Below, piece by piece: positions 36,299-47,500 of a stretch of DNA of 52,269 nucleotides. Position numbers and translations under genes: made by a program. How positions within the stretch are numbered: the first letter of the stretch is position 1; each line of letters opens with the position of its first letter. Source of the DNA: Dipetalonema caudispina (taxonomy: Eukaryota; Nematoda; Chromadorea; Rhabditida; Onchocercidae); NCBI GenBank assembly GCA_013365325.1, contig JABVXV010000393.1, positions 1-52,269 of the forward strand, given 5' to 3'. The notes beneath the pieces are model-generated. The model was not told where the DNA came from. It saw nothing but the letters and a program-made list of their open reading frames with translations, and did not search any database.

Positions 36299-38563
36299 TT
36301 AATCACTGCAATCATGATCGAAATTACTCAACTGTTTATTTCTGTCTTCTTTCTCACTTGGGATTAGCACTGGTAAAATAGGTAAATCACTGGAGCTATC
36401 CGAATCACTGTCGTAATTTGAATCCGAATTTGAATTACTGAAATCCAAATATCAAATCAAATCATCTGATTATTAAAGCGATTATCATAACCTTCAATAA
36501 TAAATTCGTGGAACAATCTTCGAAACAGTAAGTGAGTGAATGAAATGCATAAACGAAATGCCAGTCTTAGAAGAAGCCATTACCTAAGAATTAAAATGAG
36601 TTCATTTTTTTTTTACTCTTCCGCTACGTGCTCTATTTGATGTAAGGCAAAATATAAGCCGTAACATAGTGAAATAAATCGAAGCATTTTAATCCCCATC
36701 GAACAGAAGCAGTTCATCGGCAGTATTCAGATCAATAAATTTGGCATATAACTTAAAGTAACAACTATGCAAACCTTGAAGACGCATAATCCGCCATTCC
36801 AGGAAGAACATCAATTATTTTAAATGCTGACGGAAATGCAATAGTGTCTGACATCGCACTTAGCAACGGTCGCTTTTCTACACATTTGTCCATTCCACTA
36901 TCACTGAATCAGGAGCTGTTGAAAATAAAGAAACACAAAACTTACAAGTTTTCAAGAAGAAAAAAGTAATCAGCAGGCTTTCTACCTTAGTTAAGAACAT
37001 TCTGGAGGAATGTTCCCAACCTTTTTTCACTCTAGACTTGCTAAAACCGGAAAACCGAAACGAAGGATTATTTCAATTATTTTCATTTTTGACAATTTTC
37101 CAAATCACAGATGCCAACCATTAGATTCCATAGATCTACAAATATACTAAGTTTTAAAATTAGAGAAACTAGAGAAAGAAAAAATACCTTTTTCTTTTAA
37201 CAGCCATACGAAGTATTGCTGCCTGTTTGTTTTCTTTTGGTGCTGTACCACCAGCTGGTTTTACACGTAAACTCGATATCGATGGTACACTTTCTTCAAC
37301 GTTTCTACGTGCTTGAGCACGGTCAATTTCGCTCAAAAGCGCTTTTTCTTCCTGAAATTGATTCTGAATTTAGGAATCCTTGACTAGGAATAAAAATACT
37401 TCTTAATTCCTGTGATTATCACTCAATTTCCAAGTACTGAAGTTATATACAAACTGCTCGTATAAATATCATGGATTTATACAAGGAATTGCTCCAACGG
37501 GTAGTTCCTTACAGCTCTGGATGAATTTGGATCGGCAGATTCTTCAGTTTGCAACGAATTTAATAAATGATTTTAAACTTACAAGTTTTTCAGTATTTCC
37601 TGTTAACTGTTTCTCCGAAAGATTCCTCTGCGGATAGAAAAAAATCTTGAAAGATACTTGGAACAAGTTGAAAAACATGATCACCAAACAATATTCAATA
37701 TCGCAGGTGGGAAAATTCAAAACAGTTAACCTTATTTTTTTCTAGATCTTGCTTGGCTTTAAGATTTTCAACTCCGGAAAGAAAATCACATTCATCCGCA
37801 TCAAGTCCTCTAATCATATTTCCTGAAAAAAAAAGAAAAACAAAAATTCTGTACAATGTTTCGTACACAATCCTCCTTACTTTTCTGAAAATTCATTTCG
37901 TCTAAAATATTTACAGTCCCAATACTCAAATATTTTTCTTCTCTTACCAACAGTTATCAAATATATTCAGCATCCAGTTATAAAACTTACTAAATCTATG
38001 CTCTTCTTCGTATTCTGCCTGCTTTCGATCACGAACTTCTTTTAAACGATCGTATAAAGGTCTATTATCAACATCTTCCTCTGGCACTTCTAAAACGCTA
38101 ATTAGTAACTAAACATACACAATTTAAGACAAAAATACGACCAACGACAACGACTATTGCGCTTCATCCATATAAATAATGCAGTTTTAATTTTTTGATA
38201 TTCCAAATACGAATCAATCCAGTTGCTACCACGATTAAGATAGGTCGCTTCATATAATTTTATGATATTCAGCAAAATTATGCGATCTCCAGCATTCGTC
38301 AGAAACGTCTCTTTTCATATTTTACATCAAGAAAATCTCTCTATACACCATCTCGTTTGTTTTGCTTTTAAGGAATTTGAAAAAGAGATATAACAAAGTG
38401 GAAAATAGATCTTCGAACAATATACTAGACTGCCAAATTAGTAAAGAAGTAAAAGGTATAACACACCTTTTGGATCAGTAGGTTTCCTAACTTTTTCCCA
38501 TTCCTCTTGCCGTCGTTTTTTTGTTTCATCTAATTCCTTCTCGCTTATAAAACGATCAGTCAT
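36299..38563 (-). CDS. PSME3IP1: PSME3-interacting protein (FAM192A / PIP30 / NIP30 family)
   Basis: Seven exons encode 254 residues, the same length as the human protein: 38563-38467, 38089-37991, 37822-37731, 37627-37583, 37351-37188, 36903-36775 and 36437-36299 (TAA 36299-36301), all GT-AG and in phase. The N-terminal NIP30 domain is clear: [20 protein letters not shown], then [29 protein letters not shown] lysine/glutamate-rich middle follows. Residues about 185-225 ([17 protein letters not shown] then a serine/aspartate run) match the human C-terminal segment that is phosphorylated by CK2 and binds PA28-gamma. The family is nuclear and tunes the PA28-gamma/20S proteasome and its link to Cajal bodies. 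A TTTTTTTCAG acceptor ends one base before the ATG, pointing to trans-splicing or a non-coding first exon. Confidence 0.93.
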
Positions 38564-38574
38564 ACTGAAAAAAA
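38564..38574 (-). promoter_or_regulatory. 3' splice acceptor immediately before the PSME3IP1 ATG
   Basis: On the minus strand CTTTTTTTCAG lies one base before the start codon. With so short a 5' leader the likely use is spliced-leader trans-splicing, as is common in nematodes; a cis-spliced non-coding exon is the alternative. Confidence 0.5.
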
Positions 38575-40858
38575 GAATAAAGAAGTAACAGAAACCATCA
38601 AATTTTATTAGCAACCAAGCAGTGAATGAATTAGACAAAATAGTACGGCAGCGACTATCGTATGATTTATGAAGCAAAGGAATAGTAACAGCAACCGCAA
38701 GACTTCATCAGTTAAGAATATCACGACAGATATAACGACAGAGTAAAAGTTGATTAGCGGGCATACTTGCAGTCAACCTGAAGATATGCTTCGCTGGCAT
38801 AAGTGAAAACAAGAGAACAGTACAAATCTGTGAAAACAAGTGAAAACAAGAGAACAGTACAAATCTGTTGGAATTTGGGAAAGATTCTGACAAATATTCC
38901 ACTTAAATCCCTCCTTCGAATTCAATCCAATTCAACTTAAAACAACGGCGAAACACCAACACAGCCAATATTTTGCAAGCAAAACAAAAGCAATGATAAA
39001 TACTAACATTTTCTGCCTTTAAATCAAATTTACACAAACTATTTTGCCACATTTTGTAAAAAAAGAAAAACCTCCAATTCTCTTTAATTTCACCGATTTC
39101 TAACAATATACTATTCCAGGAATCATATCATTCCTCATATCTCAAAATAACAAAACTATTTTATGCAACAGAAAACAAAAGTAAAATGAAATTCGAATCT
39201 GTACCATTAAACTACAAAAATATTCGCTCTTTCAGCCTCCTAAATTAGTCAATTTTTGCATTCATTCTAACCCGCTTATTTTAACTTATATCTTACTTAA
39301 CTTTTTTTTTTTCGTTAACAACTCTTCCAATTACCGCTAGTATTGTATCACCTCAAACTTATCAATTTTTATTATCTCTTCAATTTCAGTCAATCTTCTA
39401 TCATCCTCATAATTACTGTTACCGTTGTGAAGCACAAACATCACCAATCTCTTCCAAATACCATAAATCTCATATAGTATCCACTCATCCATTACCCAAC
39501 TTATCATCATTTCACCCACCACTATATCGGATATCGTTCCCGAGTTTTCACTTCAAGAATATCATCATCTCTTGCAACGCAAAATTAGAATATAAAAAAT
39601 TTATGAAATGTAATTTTATTCGTACGTAATAAAGCAAATTATATGAAAAGGCTTAGTTTTGGCGCTGATAAGTTTCACAGTTAAATATTTTGTTTTCTAA
39701 ATCTTACGATAGTATGTTATTTCCTTTTGTTTGAATTATACTTTCTAAATTTGAAATATCTTAAAAATATCACGTAAGTCACGTTAGAACTGAATCATAT
39801 TAGAATAAGCAGAAATTACATTGGGACTTACATTGTTATCATAGGATGAAGCATCTCTCTTCTTTACGCGATAGTTAAACAATAATACAACGCCTTCACT
39901 TTTCGCAATTCATGTCATTAACACAAGAACGAATCTCAATTCGTTCTTGTGTTAATGGCGTGAATTGCATGAATCTTTTAGATCATTCAAATAATAGAAT
40001 ATTACATTATTTTATATTATAGTTGCATGATCTAAATTTGTCGAAGTCTCATTAAATGGAATTACTTGCATTGTGAAATGGCAGATTTTTGTTATTCGTT
40101 ATTTTTTACAAATTTAAAAACTAATTTTCCAGTTCAGCATTATTAAGAAAGCTCAGTTAACTAAAGGAAAAATGTGTCAAAATTATGCGGTTATGTTTTA
40201 GAAAGGAATTTGATCAAAATTACAAATATTTCTATTAGCTATAATAAACAGATTAAAAAAGTCTTATTTAGAAAGGAACTAACTAAATCTTGGAAAATTA
40301 ATTAATTAAAGGAATTTTTGAGGTAAAAAAAATGCACATTTATATAAGTAATGAATGCATATTCCATATCCCACGTTGTCAAGAAATGTTTCAATCGTTT
40401 GCGTGTCTTAGTTTTGTTGTATTCATGTAACTTTCGTAAAAAAAGGTTGTTTCTTATAACTATGATTCATCTAATCATTATTGTTTAAGATCAAATTTAA
40501 CCTCAAAGCTAATTTTTTCATATGAATGGGATTCCAATGTTTATTTTACGAGTTATGTGTTGCGAAATAAATGGAATCCTGATTCTAATCTACGTCTATG
40601 AATGAAATTCTTATAATGTTTTATTTCTCATCATGTTAAATAATATGGTAATTTCATGGTATGTGTCATATTACAGTTGCAGATCAAATCTTAGTTATCA
40701 TGTCACGCGTTAAATCATACAAGCCTTGGCTTTCAGGTATTGTGAAACGTACGCGTCAATGAAAGTTAATTTTTACCTCACTTTTTGTATACTGTGAAAA
40801 TCAATAAAGAAGTGTGGGTAATTAAATATATCTTAATTCAAGTCAAATTTAACATTAA
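38575..40858. other. divergent intergenic region
   Basis: 2.3 kb between the head-to-head starts of PSME3IP1 (minus) and the REC114-like gene (plus). It contains the hairpin at 39905-39968 and a short direct repeat, GTGAAAACAAGAGAACAGTA, at about 38804 and 38837. No coding exon is supported. The minus-strand open frames at 38708-39106 have no conserved features. Confidence 0.6.
39905..39968 (+). repeat. 64-base hairpin, 30-bp arms, 4-base loop
   Basis: Arms 39905-39934 and 39939-39968 pair along all 30 positions around loop CTCA. In a plus-strand RNA the only non-Watson-Crick pairs are two U-G wobbles (39913:39960 and 39915:39958); in a minus-strand RNA these become A-C mismatches. The flanks do not extend the pairing. 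It could be a small-RNA precursor, or a remnant of a palindromic element. Confidence 0.85.
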
Positions 40859-43800
40859 ATGGCTTCGAAAATTAACATCTGTGACGATACCAATAATGTT
40901 TCCTGGCCATTGGTCAAATATACGAAGCTTGTTGGAACACGTTTGGTAATTATTTTTCTTTTCCCTGAGCTTATTAAGAATGGGATATTTATTTTCCCAC
41001 CACTACTTTTTAATAATCTTCTTTCAATAGGAAATTCAACTTAATTTTTTAAAGTTCCATTTTTAAACTGCCATCTCTAAGTACTCGCTTCCAAAGCTAG
41101 GTATTATTTTCATAAATACATGAAAAGCGAAGCGTCCACTGCATTCTCATTGAGCCATATAATGTCACAGGGTAGAAGTAATTGATTTCAGAACTTTTTG
41201 CTGAAATGTTTGTTACAATGTTTCTAGGAGATCCTAGTAGCATCCGGACAAACGATGGCTATTATTTACAATAAGAATCGATGTTATCTTAGTGTTATGT
41301 TCAATTCATCCACACTTGAGGAATTTCCATTGGCACTGAATCCTCGGCCAACAATGAGAAGTAGAGAAAAGGATATTTTCGTTCAAGTTTCTTCAGCGGT
41401 AACAACTGTGCTTAAATGAAATTTCAGTAATGATTACAAAGATATAAAATGAGCCCAGGAAAACTTAATATTATCTATGCATAACTTAATATATTATTGC
41501 TGTATGTAGAAAGCATAATTAGAACCGTCGTAGTGATTTTCCAAAGTTGAACTGATCGATTGCATAGATTATTTTTATTAGAGTAATTTCTCAAATATTA
41601 TATTTAAATTTTGATTGATAAGTTCTTTTTTCAGAATGGTACAACACTGACTAGATTTCGCATAAAATTTGCTACATCATCAGATCATGCGTCATTTGTG
41701 GAATTCATTTCGTTCTTTGTTAAAGTTTTACCACCCTCAAATATGAATACGTCATCGGATTTCAGTCAGCCGTTATCGGTAAGTACTTGCTTTTCTACAA
41801 ATAAAACACTAATTATTCCGATAATATATACCTAAAACCAAGTATTTAAGCTTCGGTTGTAACATCCAGACAAAGATAACTATTTGCATATCACTGATTT
41901 GTCCATATGCAAAATAACTTTAAATAGCTTTATTAGCTTATATGAAGACATTTCAATCTTTATTTCAGCAAGGTTACACTGAAACTCAAGAAAGCTCTCA
42001 GCTTAGTTTATTTAGCAGTGATTCTTCTTCGCAGAAATCGATGTAAGTGATATTTTTTCTTTGGGTAAATTGAAACTGTGCTTTTAAATATTAGATTGTT
42101 GTTGTGGAATAATTGGTTTCATATTCTTCGATATCAGTTGTTCAGGAATATCACCACCATTCTTCCTCCAGAACCTGCCTCTGATTTTTACCCGACGCAG
42201 AATCCTGTTGTTCATTCTTCGTTATCTGCGGTATTATTGTTGCGTAGCTTTTCATTTATTCCAATTTTACTTATATTTAATTTTTTTCAATTCTTGTCGT
42301 AAGCGTTACGCAGTCTTTGCCAAAAAATCGAGATTCAATTTCTTTTCTAACCCGTTAAACCTAAATTGTAATAACTTACTTGCAAAGTTACGAAAGGTAA
42401 ATCTTCTTGATACCCAGCAAGTTTGCTGGTCATGTCTCAACCTAGTTTTCCTCCAAAGTGCTTACTTAGAGATTGAAGTTAAACGATAGAATATTTATTT
42501 ATATTCTTTTTCTCTTATTAACTAAAAATTACCACAAGATTTTCAGTAAATTTTAAATTAAAGTAAATGTGATGAGAAAAAGTCCTGAAAGCACAATTTC
42601 AGAATTTTCGTTACAATTCATCCTTTCAAGAAGATTGTACATCCACCGAACCGGTGAGATATCGTGGACTTTTAATTCTTTCTGTTGCTTCAAATATTTT
42701 AATAATTAAGAGGAAATCACCATCACCATCACCTTCCTCACCATTTTTTAAAAGTAATGTTCTAGTGTTCGGTTGATGAGAAAGTTTACGAAGTGTTGAA
42801 ATCTGTGAAACACTCAGCAATTCGAAGCTGTTCCGAATCTTGCGAAACCTCTCCAGCGTCTTTTTCTCAAGTCGGTAAATTCAATTACTGCCACATCTAA
42901 AATCAAAAGTTTGAGTTAGAAATTCTTAAAATTTTTAAGATCTTAAGTGTTTTAACTTAAAGTTTTGGAGTTTAAAATCCCAACTGGAGTAAAGATTCCT
43001 GAAATTTTGGACATTATAGCTTTTTCACTTCAGAGTTCAGGTGCAAGAATATTGAACTGTTTGAAGATTTCAAAAACCGTTGATCAGACGGTTCCTTTTA
43101 GTGCTGATGATGTAAGTACTTTGCTTGAATTACTTTAAAATGATCACGAGCATTTTTCTTTAATGTAAATATGAAAGTCGTTTGCGCTCAGGCTTAGTAG
43201 TCGCTTCTTTCTACAAAAGAAATAGTTCGGTGTACTGCGCATCATTTTATGTTTCAGTACATCGTGATTAAAATGTTTTGATGGTACAAAACTGATTTCT
43301 TTCTCTCTTTAAGAAGCCCTTTCCTACATGCAGTATTGCAGCCACAACAAAAATGAATTTCAGAACACTATGCTGATAATGTCTATGCCAGATTACCGAA
43401 ATATTTTAGATGGAAAAGGTAGCCAATGAGCTAAGCATAGATTTACCGCTAGCGGCACACTTTAGTGCAATATCCGACAAAAATTATGGGGAAGAAAGTA
43501 GACGAAGTGTGGTTGGTGATCATTTTATTCTTTTTCTACGATAGAAATTCCTGAACATTTAGGGAACTATCTCGTTGTTGTGACTTTTTTGCATTGTCTA
43601 ACGAAGATTAATGTTCACTTTGAAACAATACGCCATATTATGAATGTCATGCATTGTGCATGTCCTTCATAATGTTCCAACTTTTCTTCCTTTCCAAGTG
43701 ATGCTAAAGAAAGGAACTCATATGTTGAGAAAATTAGAGTTATTCATGCATTATATGCTTGACGATTTCCAAGACCAAGCAGTATTCTTTTGCGAGACAC

Positions 43801-44515
43801 GTCTAGTATCAAGTTTTAGGCATTTCTATTTATCCATTTTCATGTTTTGAACCGTTCGACCTTAGCAATCAATGTGTTGATGGGTTTTCCGTATGTTTAA
43901 AGCCTCTGATAATGCCGTTCAACAGTTCTGCGCATTTAAATTTAATACTCTCGCACTGCAATGAGTGAATCATGTTTGGTTTTATGAAAGGAAATAGGTG
44001 AAATCAGAAGTGAGATTTTAAAAGCTCAATATTAGGCTAATTTTTGGTTTTTTGAGGGTGTCCAAACTGAGCGCTGCTTATCGATCAGCGATTTGTTGAG
44101 TGATACATTACGGCTGGAGGAATATTTAACAGCAAAACTTCAGGATCATCAATTCATGCAACTCGTTGAGAAGTGTTCACAAGTTTATGACACAATTTTT
44201 CGTGCAGTGGAAGGTAGCTTTCAGTGTATCTTTCTATAAGTTATTTTTGGATTCCGTTTTCTTGGTTTAGTAGCATAGTTCAATGAATAATTTTTTTGAT
44301 ATTCATGCGAAAAATTTCGTTCCTCGTTTTCTCTCGGAAATATACATTTCTGCATGTTGAAATCTTCATGATGAGATTCATTTTTTTTTTTTTTTTTTTT
44401 TTTTGTTTTGGAAATGTTTCGATTATATTGAATATTGCATAACCTTTCAGCTTCATCGGATGTGTCTTCTATCGAAGCAGTCATTCCTACAAAATTACGA
44501 CATGTCAACAAATAA
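40859..44515 (+). CDS. REC114: REC114-like meiotic double-strand-break factor (DSB-1/DSB-2 type)
   Basis: Twelve exons close in frame to 368 residues: 40859-40945, 41228-41398, 41635-41778, 41969-42042, 42146-42230, 42603-42653, 42711-42753, 42818-42874, 43041-43111, 43410-43511, 44057-44213 and 44451-44515 (TAA). REC114 proteins act with MEI4 to let SPO11 cut meiotic chromosomes; C. elegans DSB-1 and DSB-2 belong here. Residues 1-118 fit the REC114 N-terminal PH-like fold: a WPLVKYTKLV start (mammals WPVQRYARFV), a strand-rich middle with EFPLAL, then FRIKFATSSDHASFVEFISF ending in a helix. Residues 130-177 carry six S/TQ sites. A serine-rich middle follows. The end (LPLAAHF, then LEEYLTAKLQDHQFMQLVEK) resembles the REC114 C-terminal helices that bind MEI4. 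Exons 1-5, 9, 11 and 12 are well supported; exons 6-8 and the 10/11 junction have weaker sites. In exon 9, acceptors at 43033 and 43040 can both fit, depending on the frame of exon 8. Confidence 0.68.
44381..44404. repeat. poly(T) tract in REC114-like intron
   Basis: T24 run in the last intron of the REC114-like gene. Confidence 0.9.
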
Positions 44516-47500
44516 CTGAGCTGGTCCTTATTTTCCATTGACTGATCATATAATGGGAATGATATTTATTATATAATGAGGATGACATATTAATGATTTA
44601 TTTAGATGATTTTTTTAACTTTTATAAATCCTATGAAGTCTCATAAATTCCTGAATCTCGCATGAATTTCAGTTCTATTCATTCAGTATTAAGTCAAACT
44701 TTGGTCTTCTGGGAAATTTTACGAAGTTCATTGTGCTTTCACTTAATTTCATGCTTAGCTGCCTACTAACGAATTTTATTAGTATGAACTGTTCAGAAAC
44801 TCTAAGTTTAGAATAGAGCTCAATGATTTAATTAAAAAATAACTTAGACTTCGGAAAATACATCTTGATCTTCTTTCTAATGCAGGAATATATCGTTTAA
44901 ATATATTCGTTTTAACTAGCCTCTCTCTTTACTTTCTAATTAATTTCTTTTCAGGATTTTGAATAACTGACGAATTTCTTCAACATAATACTGCTCTGTG
45001 GAAATCATGTGTGTTGCAAATTAATCCTGTTAATTTTTTAATATATTTCTGTAATCAATCATTCATTACAATTCGTCTAATTTTATTGCTTTTCTATGAG
45101 GTGTATCAGAGTTAATTCAGTTTTTTCGATCAAATTTTTAATTTATTGAATCGGTAATGATGCACAATGTTGTATGTCATACTCTTTTTGTTCTCGTGTC
45201 CTCCCAATGTATTTCATAAGTGATGAACAGAATTGGAAATTATGAAGAGTAATAAATTTTTTCCCACAAATATTCGTATACTTCTGTTACCCTTCACTTG
45301 ATAAAATAGAAATAGTATTAGCAATCAATTTTTGGCAGCACTGATTTCCTTTTCCATTACCAATCATTTCCTCTCTCTTTTTTTTGGGACAGATTAAAAT
45401 AAATGAAAGAAAAAGGAAGAAATAAGAGAAAGAGTCATTAGTTTATTTCATTTAGACTAATCTTTTGCTCAAATTATTGGAATTAACGGATAAAACATTA
45501 CTTTTGTTACTGCCATTTGCTTATCTATGAATTTCGATAGCATGACTTAATTATTTGTTTAACCTTTTAATTCTATTTCAAGTTATCCCGAATTCATTCA
45601 AAACGTTAAAACTTTTGCTTTTTCCCTCCTGAAAAACTCCTTGAAATGGTAAATGTCCTAAAAATAGCAAAAGTAAAAATGGAAAAAGCGAGTGAGGATA
45701 TATTTAATTAGCTCACATTAAAACTGATCCATTCAATCAAAATTCAAAAATTGTTGATGTTTATTGTTATAAACATCGGTACAAATTAGCTGTTATTTAT
45801 CATTCATCAATCAACTAATTCATCTTGTTTTGGAATTCTGATTACCCTATGTGGTAAATATATTGGATAACAACCCGAATTTATTTAAGACATTTTCGGC
45901 AAAGCTCAATTCATTTTTTTCTCGAAGATTTTCTTGAGTTGTTTTTTTAAATTCATTCGTTATGTTAGTCAAAATTGGCTGCTGGTTATTACCACCAGCT
46001 ATAAAATTGAATTGGTCATTAAAAGGAAAAGAAATGTAACATTTTTGAGTTTTATTTCAATAAAAATGAAATTATCTAATTGCAGGTTAATCAAAGTGTA
46101 AAAATTCATAAAGAAAATTGTTACTGCTAAAATAGACTCTTAATTTTATGTCGAATTTGAATATTTGGTCTCCCTCATCAAGTAAAATAAAGTTAGAAAT
46201 ATCCTTATTCATTATTTGAAAAATGACCTAAGAAAAGAATATACTGAAATATTGAAACGTTTGCAGTGAATTGAAATACTGTTCGTATTAAAATGAGGTA
46301 AGATATCAGGAAGAAGTGAGAAATTCTTTTTAAAACGAAAAGTTTGAGAGCTAACTATTAGTTTTGTTAATTTGAACTTATTGTTGAATTTGATTCGTCG
46401 TATTCATTATTTTTGCTTGGATCCCTTTTTAGCTTTTTTACTAAGACTTTATATTTTTGCCTATTTATCGATGATTTAACTGCAATTAAACAGAACAGGA
46501 ACATATTAATTAGCGCTAAAATGTTTGGTTCACATCAAGTTAATTAGGCATTAAAGATTTGCATATACATAATTTTTGCTATGCTTTTTAAACCACTGCA
46601 GAGTTCCTTCAGTATTGATAAACACGAATGGGAATAAATATCGGTTAATTAAGAAGATTGAAAAAATATTTCAAACGAATGAAATTTATTGCGAAGAATA
46701 TGATCTCTGTAATGAGAATTTTGCTTAGTGAAATGGAAAAGTTGAAACATTCAACGACTTGTATGAAATTTTTTTTTCTGTTATAGTTTTAGATATTATA
46801 TGAAAACTTTACTTGATTTTATAAAAGTTGGATTGAAATAGAATTTTATTTACATGATATTAGTGAAAAACGTAAAAGTATAAATTTGACAACTACTTTT
46901 TTTCCCTCTCTAATCTTTTTTCCTCTCTTTTCACCTTCATTTCTTGTATTTGTCTCAGGAAATAAAGCGGAAGCAAAAAATTGAATACTGAAATTAGAAC
47001 TTAAAATTGTAGTATTTGAAAAAGCTCATTGATGAAATTTTTTTTCAATTAAAACTGGGCAAAAAAATAAATATAAAAGATTCGTTGTTATTTTGAAAGC
47101 CGTTAAACAGTTACTTATAATTTTTTGCTTTCGAGAAAAAGAAGTATTTGCGAATGTTTTGTTAAAATAGGGTCCAAATATTAATTATAATTGTTTAAAT
47201 GCCGTTTAAAATTGATTTTGCATGCAAACCTAAATTATTTCAAGTATTTATTTAAATGCAATTCAAATTCTTATATTCGTAGATTATCATATGTTCACAA
47301 GTTGTTTTGCTCTTTTTTTTGGATTTAATGAACCTTCCTTTTCTTTCCTCCTTTTTTTTTCTCCAAGTAGAAATGGCCTATTATTTCTTCACGCTATATA
47401 ACCCCATGCAAAAGCCTATAAATTATGCTTCGTTTTAAATTTGCATTAGTCTAACCTTGGCTTTTTTTCGCATTTTAAAAATTGATTTTATTTACAAAGC

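Noticed and set aside
38708..39106. Two minus-strand open frames upstream of PSME3IP1
   Set aside because: Low-quality composition, contain a short direct repeat, and do not splice in frame to the PSME3IP1 ATG.
42314..42353. Possible extra exon (SLPKNRDSISF) in the REC114-like gene
   Set aside because: Open briefly after a CAG but has only a poor GTTAAA donor; the model skipping it keeps phase with better sites.
44221..44538. 105-codon minus-strand open frame with poly-lysine
   Set aside because: Antisense to the last exons and poly(T) tract of the REC114-like gene.
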